From DATATJ01 sp963789075 (lineage in GTDB: Bacteria > Acidobacteriota > Vicinamibacteria > Vicinamibacterales > CAVVIG01): 64,000 nucleotides of DNA. Position 1 is the stretch's first letter. Every line of letters starts with the position of its first letter. The notes under the pieces are model-generated. The model worked only from the letters and a program-made list of their open reading frames with translations, was not told the DNA's origin and ran no database searches. Shown here piece after piece: positions 44,168 to 57,094 of this stretch. Both the position numbers and the translations under genes were made by a program. The stretch covers positions 62,001-126,000 of the forward strand of contig CAWBJQ010000006.1 in the NCBI GenBank assembly GCA_963789075.1, in the 5' to 3' direction.

Positions 44168-46607
44168 TCAACTGCCCATCCGATCGTGCGGCCATCGCAC
44201 GAAGAGTGTGCGCTCGTCGTCTTGCGAGACGACCGCCAGCGGCAGCACGTGCTCGACGTAATCGCGTAATTCCGGAGACGCGGTCCGGCGATTGAGCAGG
44301 ACGAAGGCGTTATTCCGCGCCGGTCGCGCGCGTGACCGTAACGTCGGTCACGATCCATGAAACGTTCGGGTGCGACTCCTCGAGGCGCAGCCTCACGTAT
44401 CGCACCGCATTCGGAACCAGCGGGATGGAGATGCTGACATGCCGCGGATCGGCGATCGCCGCGCGCATCGTCATGTTCGCCGTGCGCCGGGTGGCGATGG
44501 TCGTCCAGGAGACGCCGTCCATCGAGGTTTCGATGACCATCTGTCGTGGATAGCTGTCCAGGAACGGGCCCAACCCCAGGATCAGAGCGCACGGGTGCAC
44601 CGCAGCGCCGAAATCGAGCTGCAGGTGATCTCCTGCGCGCTGCGGGTGTGGCGTCGCCCACCACGTCTGCGGGTCGGCGTCGGTGAGGACCTTCAGCGGA
44701 TTGCCGCCGTCGGCGTCCGCGATCGAGATGATGGGGATCGATTGTCCGCCGCAGGTTGGCGGATCCGCCGGCGGAGGCTGGACGGCGTAGAAGGCCCAGC
44801 GCGGATCGGGCGCGAGGCGCGTCACCCGCGGATGGCTCTCCAGGAACCGCTGCCAGCCGCCAGACGTGTCGTGCTGTTTGTCGACCACCACGAGGATGCG
44901 CGTCGCGGGCGGCAGTCCGTCGAGCCCCGCGGGATCGCGGTCCTGAAACGCCGTGCGCACCACGCCGTAGGCCGTCGGCTCGAAGCCGCTGTTGCCGTTG
45001 ACGACCGGGTGTCCGTGATCAACGACGCGATACATGGCCGCGACGTCGTCGAGGACGTCCCCGAGCGGCAACTCGAGCACCGCGTCGAATCCTTCGGCGC
45101 GCGATGCGTCCCACACGTCAGGCACCTTCGGCAGCGGCATGCCACGAATCCATCCGTCGGCGACGATGCCGATCATCAGGGCCGCCGCCAGCGCCCGGCG
45201 CGCCGGGGGACGCAGATGCAGCCGATGGAAGGCCAGCGCGCCCGTCATCGCGAGTGCCAGCATGGCCGGCATGCCGAACCGCGCGGGCACGCGAACGGAG
45301 CTGAAGATCGACAGGCGCATGAGCCACGCGTACGGAGGCTCGTAGATGAACTGGTGCCCGGCTGCCGTCGGCTTCGGACCGAAGCTGCAGAGGAACAGCA
45401 CCGCGGCGGCGAGGGCATAAAAGGCGAACACCGAGCGGCGTGCGTACGCGCCCCGCATGCGTGACGAGGCGGCGAACCAGACCGCGAGCGCGAGCAGCGC
45501 GAGTGTCATCGGCTTGAATGGCGCATCGGACGAGAGGCGCAGCCCGGCGAACGCGAGCTTCCACGGGGCGAACGCCCAGCCGCACGCGGCAATCGCGGCG
45601 AAAACGGCCGCGGCCGGCAGCAGCCACCACGAGAGGCGATCGAGGCGGTCGCGATCGCCAGCGCGCCGCCATGCCAGCAGTGCACCCAGGATCGCGAGAA
45701 CGGCGATGGTTGCGCCGGGAAACAGCTCTCCCTCGTTCTTGGCCCAGCGCGACGTCCAGCCCCACAGCAGCACGTACGGCGAAGTGGTGAAGAGCGACGT
45801 GAGGTCGGCGCTGAACTTCAGGATCTCGGGGAGGTAGCGCGAGAGTCCGTAGTACGCGTGGATGCGCGAATATCCGAGCGCCAGCGGCGTCAGCGCGACG
45901 AGCGCGCAGCCGCCCGCCACGACGATGCCTGTCAGCGCGCCGAAGTCGCCGCGGACGAACCACATCAGCCACAGCGCGAGCAGGATCGAAAAGAGCAGCA
46001 AGTAATAGCTGGAGCAGAGGCCTTGCACGACCAGCGCGGCTGCGAACACGACCAGCCACCCTCGTCTCCGTGTCTCCATGTACCGGTGGAGCGCGGCGAG
46101 CGCGGCCGGCATGCCGAAGGCCGCAAGCAGCTCGAGATGCGGAATGTGCGCAACCCGGAACGGGTAGAACTCATACGCCAGCCCGCAGATCGCGGCTGCA
46201 TCGTGGCGCTTCGTTACCACGACGCCGAGCCAGTGGGCCGCCAGCGCCGACAAGGGGTAGGTGGCGAGCAAGGTCAGGTTGTATGCCGTCACCGGGCTGC
46301 AGCCGAGCCACTGCAGCGGCGTCGCGATGAGGCTCTCGCCGAGGCGCGGATCGGAGAACGCCATGAAGCCCGGCGACGGGTAAAACGCAAAGCCGTTCCA
46401 CCACCGGCTCGTGAACCACGGCACGTGGGCGTTCCACCACAGAATGGCCGTGCTGAGCATCGGGTCGCCGATGTCGTGAGGCACAACCGATCCGAGGTGA
46501 AGCACGAGAGGGAACGTCAGGATCACCGCGAGCGCGGAGTATGCCGCTGCGGCCAGTGCGAACGCGTGCCACGCCGACCTCGGCGGGAGATCGTGCGCCT
46601 CGAGCAT
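44168..46607 (-). CDS. Large polytopic membrane protein with F5/8-type-C-like C-terminus (one frame break)
   Basis: Start ATG 46607 (MLEAHDLPPRSAW) is used, not the upstream in-frame extension, which is antisense to the TPP riboswitch. About ten to twelve transmembrane helices occupy residues 15-520. The first loop HDIGDPMLSTAILWWNAHV resembles GT-C type glycosyltransferases, with acidic residues after helix 1. A soluble domain of about 130 residues at the end (PLKVLTDADPQTWW, VRYVRLRLEESH) resembles a discoidin/F5-8 C sugar-binding fold. The apparent stop at 44310 is probably caused by an extra base near 44315; beyond it the frame NNAFVLLNRRTASPELRDYVE continues to a TGA at 44168. The corrected length is 812. 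Confidence 0.7.
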
Positions 46608-46661
46608 TGGTGTCACAGTCAAATAGGCGTCTCGATCAAAGAGCCCTCTCGATGCACATGG

Positions 46662-46667
46662 TATAGT
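46662..46667 (+). promoter_or_regulatory. Possible -10 box for thiC
   Basis: TATAGT, one base off TATAAT, placed so that transcription would begin about ten bases before the TPP riboswitch. No -35 hexamer is clear. Confidence 0.4.
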
Positions 46668-46677
46668 CAAATCGTTA

Positions 46678-46760
46678 GCCGCCAGGGGTATCCCAGCCGG
46701 GATTGAGAGTAAACCCTTGGAACCTGATCCGGTTGAGACCGGCGAAGGGAGCGCGGTGAC
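46678..46760 (+). promoter_or_regulatory. TPP riboswitch (THI element)
   Basis: The conserved blocks are all present in order: CAGGGGT near the 5' end, TTGAGAGTAAACCCTT, GGAACCTGATCCGG, and CCGGCGAAGGGAGCG at the 3' end. P1 forms between the GCCGCCAG side and the GAGCGCGG side. Downstream, TTCCG (46771-46775) can pair with the CGGAG (46783-46787) that serves as the thiC ribosome site, which would allow translational shut-off when thiamine pyrophosphate binds; that last step is inference. Confidence 0.94.
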
Positions 46761-46794
46761 GCCGCCCTCCTTCCGCTGCTGCACGGAGCCCCAC

Positions 46795-48466
<1,672 letters not shown>

Positions 48467-48480
48467 AAATAATTGGTGAA

Positions 48481-48516
48481 TTGGTGAGTTGGTGAATGAA
48501 TCGACCAACTCACCAA
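48481..48516. repeat. TTGGTGAG inverted repeat at the thiC 3' end
   Basis: 48481-48493 and 48504-48516 form a perfect 13-bp stem with a 10-base loop, surrounded by further TTGGTGAA and CACCAA words (48473-48533). It separates two convergent genes (thiC and a hypothetical). It may terminate both transcripts although there is no clear T run. Confidence 0.7.
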
Positions 48517-48526
48517 ATCGCCAACT

Positions 48527-49128
48527 TCACCGTTCGGTTACTGGCACTATTTGAATGATTGTCGGGAACCGCGCCGGCTGACCGTTCGGCTTCGGATTCG
48601 GATAGCCCTGCGACACGTCCGTTTGGTAATCCTTGATCGTCACGCCCGGCGGAAACGCCATCGTGTCCTCGCGGAATCGGCCGACGTCGAACTCGTGCGT
48701 CGCCGGCACATCGAACACCAGTTCGCCCTTCTGCTTCAGCACGTTTCGATAGAAGGCGACGAGATCGACAAATGGGGCGGGTGAGCCGAAGATGTAGTAG
48801 CGCTGCCCGCGGCCGGCATCGTAGGACGCGATGAACTGCGCCCCAGGATAGATCGGCACGCCGAGCGTCGCTTCGGTCGGCGCGCCTTCAGGTTGAGCGG
48901 TTGCTGGTGGCGGGCGTTGACGGAGCCGCCGGCGGCGCCTGCGCGCTGCGGCGGAGGCGTCGACGGCTGGTTGCCAGGCCGCGGAAAGGGTTGCGGCACC
49001 GGCGGCTGCTGGCGATGACGATGTTTGCACGCCGAGCCGCCGCTGAGCTCGCCGAGAACGATTCTCTCTGCGGCCGTCGCGGTTTCTGCGTTGATCGTTG
49101 TGGCGAGCGCCAGCGCGATGATCCACAT
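48527..49128 (-). CDS. Secreted hypothetical protein (probable two frame breaks)
   Basis: A signal peptide (MWIIALALATTINAETATAA) begins at ATG 49128. A Pro/Gln/Ala-rich linker spans about residues 40-85. The C-terminal 105 residues read TLGVPIYPGAQFIASYDAGRGQRYYIFGS, VAFYRNVLKQKGELV and PARFPTIIQIVPVTER. This part looks like a small folded domain of the kind found in acidobacterial secreted proteins. The linker and domain are in different frames; two extra bases around 48905-48945 would join them into 199 residues. Function is unknown. A -10-like TATAAT lies just before the ATG, which suggests a leaderless mRNA. Confidence 0.65.
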
Positions 49129-50348
49129 GTCCCGATTATACGACCTCCAGAAATTCTGCCGCGACCAGCGCAGCTGGCTGATCGAGATCACCGAAGCGCT
49201 CGTGCGACTGGAGTCGCCGACGACCGACAAAGCCGCCGTCGATCGGTGCGGGCGCGAGCTGGCATCGCAGATTGAGGCGATCGGCGGCCGCGTCACACGC
49301 CTCGCGCGCGGCGACCGCGGCGATCACCTGCGGGCGGAATTCGGTGCCGGCCCGGGGGAGACCGGACACGGCCGCACGCCGGTGCTGCTCCTCGGGCATT
49401 TCGACACCGTGTGGCCGGTCGGGCAGCTCGCGCAGATGCCGCTCGCACAGCGTGATGGGCGCCTCCACGGCCCGGGCGTGTTCGACATGAAGGCCGGCAT
49501 CGCCATCGGCCTGCTCGCCGCACGCGCGCTGCTCGAAACCGATCACCTGCCGTCGTGCGGAATCGCGATGCTGTGGACGACCGACGAGGAAACCGGCAGC
49601 GCGACCTCGCGCGCCGCGATCGAGGACGAGGCGCGCCGCAGCCGCGCGGTGCTCGTGCTCGAGCCGTCGCTGCCCGGCGGCGCGCTGAAGACGTCGCGGA
49701 AGGGATGCGGCGGCTACGAGATCGTCGTGCAGGGCGTGGCGGCGCACGCCGGGATCGAGCCGCAGAAGGGCGCGAGCGCGGTGCAGGAGCTTGCGCACCA
49801 GATCCTGCGCATCAACGCGCTGCAGGATCTCGACCGCGGCATCCTCGTCAACGTCGTCCAGGTGACCGGAGGACGGCGGTCGAACGTCATCCCCGACGAG
49901 GCGCGCGCCATTGTCGACGTCCGCGTGCCGACGCTCGCGGATGCCGCGCACGTCGATGCGGCGATCCGCGGCCTGCGCACTGTTGATCCGCGGGCGAGCC
50001 TCGCGATCGCGGGCGGCGTGGATCGGCCGCCGCTTGGAACGCAGCGAGGGCGTGGTGCGTCTGTACAAGCAGGCCCAGCAGATCGCGCGCGAGCTCGGCC
50101 AGGCATTGAGTGAAGGCAGCACAGGCGGCGGATCGGACGGGAATTTTACGGCCGCGCTCGGGGTTCCCACACTAGACGGGCTCGGGGCGATCGGCGACGG
50201 CGCGCACGCGCTCCACGAGCACGTCGAGATTGATCCGCTCGCCGATCGCGCGGCGCTCGTCGCGGGCCTGATCGCCAGTCTGAATGACGGGTCCGAGCGC
50301 AGCGAAAACGACAGCCGCGCAGACAGAGCCAACCAAATAGCGTCGTAA
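49127..50348 (+). CDS. M20 family metallopeptidase, carboxypeptidase-G2-like (one frame break)
   Basis: 406 residues after correction. Zinc-site motifs are LLLGHFDTVWP (His, Asp), GPGVFDMKAGIAIG (Asp), TTDEETGSATSR (catalytic Glu and zinc Glu) and TGGGSDGNFTAALG. The dimerisation domain has GVAAHAGIEPQKGASAV. One extra G near 50036 (CTTGGAACGC) separates the last 105 residues. Classical CPG2 is secreted and cuts C-terminal Glu from folates; no signal peptide is visible here. The ATG 49127 overlaps the divergent ATG 49128 within a single CATG; an in-frame ATG at 49112 is an alternative. Confidence 0.88.
49135..49140 (-). promoter_or_regulatory. TATAAT six bases before the ATG of the 48527-49128 gene
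   Basis: On the minus strand TATAAT ends six bases before ATG 49128, so transcription would start at or next to the start codon. No -35 hexamer is evident. It lies inside the 5' end of the divergent M20 gene. Confidence 0.4.
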
Positions 50349-50357
50349 AATAAAGTC

Positions 50358-51196
50358 ATGTCCAACGTGGTCAAGACGGCGCTTCTGCTCGGCACGCTCA
50401 GCGCGCTGTTGCTGTTCATCGGCGAAGCGCTCGGCGGCGCGCAGGGTCTGATGCATCGGCTTCCTCTTCGCCGTCGTGACGAACTTCTTCTCGTACTGGT
50501 TCTCGGACAAGATCGTGCTGCGCATGTACAGCGCGCAGGAGGTCGGCCCGGATCATCGGCTGTATCGGATCGTCAGCCGGCTCGCGGCGCGCGCCGGCCT
50601 GCCGCAGCCGCGCTGCTACGTGATTCCCGCAGGCGTCGCCGAACGCGTTTGCCACCGGCCGCAACCCGCAGCACGCGGCGGTCGCGGCGACCGAAGGCAT
50701 TCTGCAGATCCTGAACGACGACGAGCTCGACGGCGTGCTCGGCCACGAGCTCGCGCACGTGAAGCACCGCGACATCCTGATCAGCTCGGTCGCCGCGACG
50801 CTGGCGGCGGCGATCATGATGACCGCCCGGTTCGCCATGTTCTGGGGCGGCGGGCGCAGCGACGATCGCGCAGGGATCCAATCCGATCGCGCTGCTGGCG
50901 ACGATGATCCTCGCGCCGATCGCGGCGATGCTGATTCAGGCGGCGATCTCGCGCTCGCGCGAGTTCGACGCCGACGCCGGCGGCGCGCTCATCGCCGGCA
51001 GCCCGCTACGGGCTGGTCAGCGCGCTTCGGAAAATCGAGGCGGCGTCGCGGGTCGTGCCGCTCGACGCCAATCCGGCCACGGCGCACATGTTCATCATCA
51101 AGCCGTTCTCCGTCTCCGGCCTGATGGGCTTGTTCAGCACGCATCCGCCGACCGAAGCAGCGCATCCAGGCGCTGCTGCAGCTGGCCCGGCCGTAG
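50358..51196 (+). CDS. htpX: HtpX-like M48 membrane protease (about five frame breaks)
   Basis: Zinc protease for quality control of inner-membrane proteins. Two N-terminal transmembrane segments (VKTALLLGTLSALLLFIGEALGG and a second around FAVVTNFFSYWF) precede the DKIVLRMYSAQEV segment. The zinc motif is VLGHELAHVKHRDIL, with the third ligand Glu in SREFDADAGGALI. The end is STHPPTEAAIQALLQL. Extra bases near 50457, 50643, 50876, 51008 and 51166 break the frame; the corrected length is 277, close to E. coli HtpX. The start follows the M20 stop by 9 bases. Confidence 0.88.
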
Positions 51197-51396
51197 ACCG
51201 AACGACCACCACTGCTTACTATCCGTGACGCATCCGGCTGTGTGTGGCTAATCAGCCACGCGACAGCCGCGCGCGTCCGTCTCGACGCGGACAAGCCGTG
51301 CATTCAGAGCTGCTTGCGCCGCTTCGATCGCTGCGCCGTCGCGAGGGTCTGATCGTGGCGTCCGTCTTGCTGCTTCACTCAGTGACGGAGGCGACC

Positions 51397-53714
<2,318 letters not shown>

Positions 53715-53724
53715 CAGGATCACG

Positions 53725-53798
53725 ACGATAACGCAGAAGCCGCTGAACTCGCCGAGTGAGCCATGCTCGGCGTGTTCTGCGAGTTCGGCGTTGATCGT
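53725..53798. repeat. Imperfect 32-bp inverted repeat between clp and a convergent radical SAM gene
   Basis: 53725-53756 (ACGATAACGCAGAAGCCGCT...) pairs with 53766-53798 with about 27 of 32 positions complementary and one bulge. Built from GAACTCGCCGAG/CTCGGCG words. Positioned between two convergent stops (53714 and 53801). Confidence 0.7.
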
Positions 53799-53800
53799 TG

Positions 53801-54828
53801 TCACCAGGCGAAGCCGACCTGCTCGGTTTCGGACGGGGCGGCCGCGGACGGATGTTCCGCGTCCGCCTCTTTTCGTTTCGCGAGGCCGTACCGATCCTGC
53901 AGCACGCGCACCATCCCCTGCACCTGCGCACGGTAGTCGCGCGGCGCGTATTTCTTTTGATACAGCGCCTCGTAGCGCGGCACCCACGACGGGAATGTCG
54001 CGCTCGAGAAACTTCATGAAGTGCGCGCGCGTGCCGTCCTCGAGGAACATCACGTTGCAGCCGACGAACCGCGGCGCCGTGATCGGCGATCGCCTTGACG
54101 GTGCGCTCGAGCTTCGCGCGGGAGGAGGTGAAGCCCGGCACGATCGGATTCATGAGCACGCCGGCGTTCACGCCGGCGTCGACCAGCTCGCGGACGGCCC
54201 GCAGCCGCTGCAGCGGGTGCGCGGTGCCGGGCTCGAGGCGCTGCCAGGCGTCCTCGTCCACCGTCGGCACGCTCATGTAGACCGCGCAAGAGGCGACGCG
54301 CGAGAGCGCGACGAGCAGATCCCGATCGCGAACGACCATCGGTCCTTTCGTGATCAGGCCGATCGGGTTCCGTGCGCGCAGAAACGCCTCGAGCGATCGG
54401 CGGGTCAGCTTGTAGTGTCCTTCGATCGGTTGATAGCAGTCGGTCGCCGTGCCGACGGCGACGTACTCGCCCTTCCATGACGGGCGTGCCAGCTCGCGCG
54501 TGAGGACGTCGACGATGTTCTTCTTCACCAGAATCACCGACGCGAACTCATCGTCCGCGTTCATCTCGAACTGGGCGTGATAGCGGCGCGCGTAGCAGTA
54601 ATGGCAGCCGTGCGTGCAGCCGCGATACGGGTTCAGCGTCCAGGCGAACGGCATGCCCTTGACGGCGTTCAGTGCCGAGCGGCAGGAGATTTCCTGGTAG
54701 CGCGCGTGGTCCGCTCTGCGCTCCGCCTCGGTGAGCGCATCGGCGCCGCCGAGTCTCACGGTGTCCGCGATGTCGCGTGTGGTGGGTTGACGAGCGCCGA
54801 GATCGAAGAGGAGGGGATGGGTATCCAT
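53801..54828 (-). CDS. SPL-related radical SAM protein, PA0069/Rv2578c type (two frame breaks)
   Basis: 341 residues after correction, from MDTHPLLFDLG. The cluster motif is NPYRGCTHGCHYCYARR (CxxxCxxC) at about residues 69-76. KKNIVDVLTREL, GTATDCYQPIEGHYKLTR and ITKGPMVVRDRDLL follow, typical of the family related to spore photoproduct lyase. Extra bases near 54076 (GCCGCGG) and 53990 (CCCGTCGTGG) split the C-terminal part (FVGCNVMFLEDGTRAHFMKFL, then SWVPRYEALYQKKYAP). Biological substrate is unknown. Confidence 0.85.
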
Positions 54829-54904
54829 GGGCGGGCCTCGATGGGGCGATTCGCTATTTGTTCGCCCCAATCATCGTGCCCGCCGCCGCAGGTGTCAAGC
54901 GCGC

Positions 54905-55141
54905 TCAGCGCGGCTTTGTTGTGGGCCGCCGGTGCACGGTCCGCTTCGATGAGGACGATCGATGACTTACGCGCCTCCCGTGCGTGGCCTTCCGCATCGT
55001 CGCGGCCGATCCCGCCGATACCCGCGCGGAATGCCTGGCGCGATGGTGCAGAACTTTCTTGGGGGCGGCTTCAGCCATCGTGCCGAGCGCGAATACGGCG
55101 ACGCAGGCGAGGGCGAAGATCTTCAGAGGCTGGCGAATCAT
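54905..55141 (-). CDS. Small secreted basic protein, unknown
   Basis: 78 residues. Signal peptide MIRQPLKIFALACVAVFALGTMAEA is followed by a mature part of about 53 residues that is almost entirely Lys, Arg, His, Ser, Ala and Thr (KKVLHHRARHSARVSAG, RRVSHRSSSSKRTVHRRP). It resembles histone-tail-like or acid-shock-like secreted peptides in composition only. Divergent from the M20-merB operon, with 51 bases between starts. Confidence 0.6.
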   Translation of the reverse strand: MIRQPLKIFALACVAVFALGTMAEAAPKKVLHHRARHSARVSAGSAATMRKATHGRRVSHRSSSSKRTVHRRPTTKPR

Positions 55142-55192
55142 GAGCGTAAAGATATCCGATCTTTTCGCGTTTAGCGATACCCTTCACGGGCG

Positions 55193-56377
55193 ATGGCGGA
55201 AGCGAATGGGGATTCACCGGCAGCGAGTCTGAACCGCCTCATCGACGCGGATCGCGACGCGATGGTCGCGCTGCTGGCGGCGCTCGTCGCAGTTCCCACG
55301 GAAAACCCGCCAGCTCGCGTCTGCCTGCCGTGTCTTGATCTCTTGACACAGGCGGTGACCGAAGCCGGACTCGAGTGCCGCCGCATCGACATTCCGTCGC
55401 CGCCCGCCGCGCCGCGGGCTGCACTGCGCGCGTGGAGCGGCCCTCCGGGCCCGACGCTGTATTTCCACGGACACTACGACGTCGTGCCCGCGAGCGCGCC
55501 CGATCAGTTCGAGCCGCGCGTCGAAGGCGACGCGCTGTTCGGTCGCGGCAGCTCGGACATGAAGAGCGGCCTGGTCGCCATGCTTTATGCGGCGAAGGCC
55601 GTCGCGGCGGCGGGCATGACCCGCCGCGCGCGACTGGGTCTGATGTTCGTGCCCGACGAAGAGACCGGCGGCGAATACGGATCGGCCGCGCTGGCGGCGA
55701 TGGGCGAGCTCGCGGCCGACGCGGTCGGGATGCTGCTGCCTGAGCCGACCAGCGGAGCGGTGTGGAACTCGAACCGCGGCGCCATCACGCTCGAGGTGAC
55801 GGTGAAGGGGCGGGCGTCGCACGTCGGCCTTGCGCACCTCGGCGTGAACGCGTTCGAGGGTGCCGTCGCGATCGCCAATCGCCTGATCGCGCTGAAAACG
55901 CAGGTTGAACCTTCGATCCTGCTCATCGGCGGCCGCGTGGAGGCGGGATCGAACTTCAACGTCGTTCCTGACTCGTGCCGTTTCACGATCGATCGTCGCA
56001 TCGATCCCGGCGAAGATCTCGACGTCGAAAAGCAGCGGCTGATGGATCTGCTCGACGAGGCCCGGGCCGGCGGAATCGAGCTGGAGGTTCGCGTGCTGCA
56101 AGAAGGCCGTGCGAGCGCCTCGTCCGACCGTTCACCGCTCGGACTGGCGCTTGCCGAAAGCATCGGCGACGTGACGGGACGGCCGGCCGCGTTCGAGATG
56201 TGCCCGGGGCTTCTCGAGACGCGCTTCTACGCTGAGCGCGGCGTGCCCGCATTCGCCTACGGCCCCGGCATTCTCGCCGTCTCTCACGGACCGCTGGAAT
56301 TCGTGAGGATCAGCCGGATGGTCGAATGCGCCAAGGTGTACGCGCTGACGGCTGCACGGGTGCTGGCGCGTCTATGA
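55193..56377 (+). CDS. M20 family peptidase, ArgE/DapE type
   Basis: 394 residues, intact. Zinc-site motifs are LYFHGHYDVVPAS (His, Asp), LFGRGSSDMKSGLVAML (Asp) and FVPDEETGGEYGS (Glu pair). The dimerisation domain has VKGRASHVGLAHLGVNAF, and the last ligand His lies in ILAVSHGPLEFV. Family members hydrolyse N-acyl amino acids (acetylornithine, succinyl-diaminopimelate) or dipeptides; the exact substrate cannot be read. Its stop overlaps the start of the MerB-like gene as ATGA, so the two are translationally coupled. Confidence 0.87.
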   Translation: MAEANGDSPAASLNRLIDADRDAMVALLAALVAVPTENPPARVCLPCLDLLTQAVTEAGLECRRIDIPSPPAAPRAALRAWSGPPGPTLYFHGHYDVVPASAPDQFEPRVEGDALFGRGSSDMKSGLVAMLYAAKAVAAAGMTRRARLGLMFVPDEETGGEYGSAALAAMGELAADAVGMLLPEPTSGAVWNSNRGAITLEVTVKGRASHVGLAHLGVNAFEGAVAIANRLIALKTQVEPSILLIGGRVEAGSNFNVVPDSCRFTIDRRIDPGEDLDVEKQRLMDLLDEARAGGIELEVRVLQEGRASASSDRSPLGLALAESIGDVTGRPAAFEMCPGLLETRFYAERGVPAFAYGPGILAVSHGPLEFVRISRMVECAKVYALTAARVLARL

Positions 56378-57027
56378 ACATTCGCGAGGCGATCTATTCC
56401 CGGATCGTCGCGACCGGCGCGGCGCCGGCGGCCGACGAGGCCGCCGCGATCGCAGGCGTCGCTTTGGACGCCGCAGAGGACGCGTATCGCGCGCTGGCCG
56501 CGGCGCATGTCATCGTCCTCGACGGCGGCACGACGCGGATCCTCTTCGCACCTCCGTTTTCCGCCGTGCCGACGCCGTTTCGCGTGCACATCGGCGCGCG
56601 TTCGTACTTCGGCGTGTGCGCCTGGGACGCGTTCGGCGTGCCGGCGGTGCTCCACACAGGGGCGCGGGTCGAGGCGGCTTGCGCGTGGTCAGGTGATCCG
56701 ATCGCCTGCGGCGTCGAGAACGGGCGTGCGTACGGCGACGGCGTCATCCACCTGCTCATCCCCGCCGCGCATTTCTGGGACGACATCGTCTTCACGTGAG
56801 CGAACATCCTGCTCTTCCGGTCGGAAGAGGACGTCGATCGCTGGTGTGAATCGAAGCAGGTGTCGCGTGGCGCGACGATGACGATTCCGCAGGCGTGGGC
56901 GCTGTCGCAGCAGTGGTACGGCAACCGTCTGACCCCCGACTTTCGACGCCCCACGATCGATGAAGCGCACGCGATCTTCGCGAACGTCGGGTTAACCGGA
57001 TCGTTTTGGGATTTGCGGTTACCGTAA
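56374..57027 (+). CDS. MerB-like organomercurial lyase homologue with in-frame TGA at the catalytic Cys position (candidate selenoprotein)
   Basis: The frame runs from ATG 56374, coupled to the M20 stop. It shows the MerB motif CAWD (Cys82, Asp85), the structural Cys103 in ARVEAAC, and HFWDDIVFT. Codon 142 (56797-56799) is TGA. Past it the same frame reads ANILLFRSEEDVDRW, QAWALSQQWYGNRL and VGLTGSFWDL up to TAA 57025-57027, the normal MerB C-terminus. Spacing Cys82-Cys103-codon142 (21 and 39) closely follows MerB Cys96-Cys117-Cys159 (21 and 42), so TGA replaces the third catalytic Cys. A GGTC-loop hairpin follows the TGA. Full length is 217 residues with selenocysteine, 141 if the TGA stops. 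A pseudogene or base-call error is the alternative. Confidence 0.8.
56800..56843 (+). promoter_or_regulatory. Candidate bacterial SECIS element after the TGA of the MerB-like gene
   Basis: A perfect 7-bp stem CTCTTCC (56812-56818) / GGAAGAG (56823-56829) closes the apical loop GGTC (56819-56822), 19 bases after the TGA. Outer GCGA (56800-56803) can pair with TCGC (56838-56841). The loop sequence and distance are like the E. coli fdhF SECIS, whose apical GGUC is bound by SelB about 18 bases after the UGA (from memory). Confidence 0.65.
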
Positions 57028-57030
57028 TCA

Positions 57031-57058
57031 ACCACGAAGGACACGAAGGGCACGAAGG
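57031..57058. repeat. CACGAAGG triplicate word after the MerB-like gene
   Basis: ACCACGAAGG-ACACGAAGGG-CACGAAGG in tandem, 3 bases after the MerB TAA and before the convergent ubiA stop. The same word is at 34016-34033. Confidence 0.75.
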
Positions 57059-57094
57059 AAATGTTGAATTCGGCGCACAGGAATTGCCGGGCGC

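Noticed and set aside
48473..48533. Rho-independent terminator after thiC
   Set aside because: Stem is AT-mixed with no T run; kept only as an inverted repeat.
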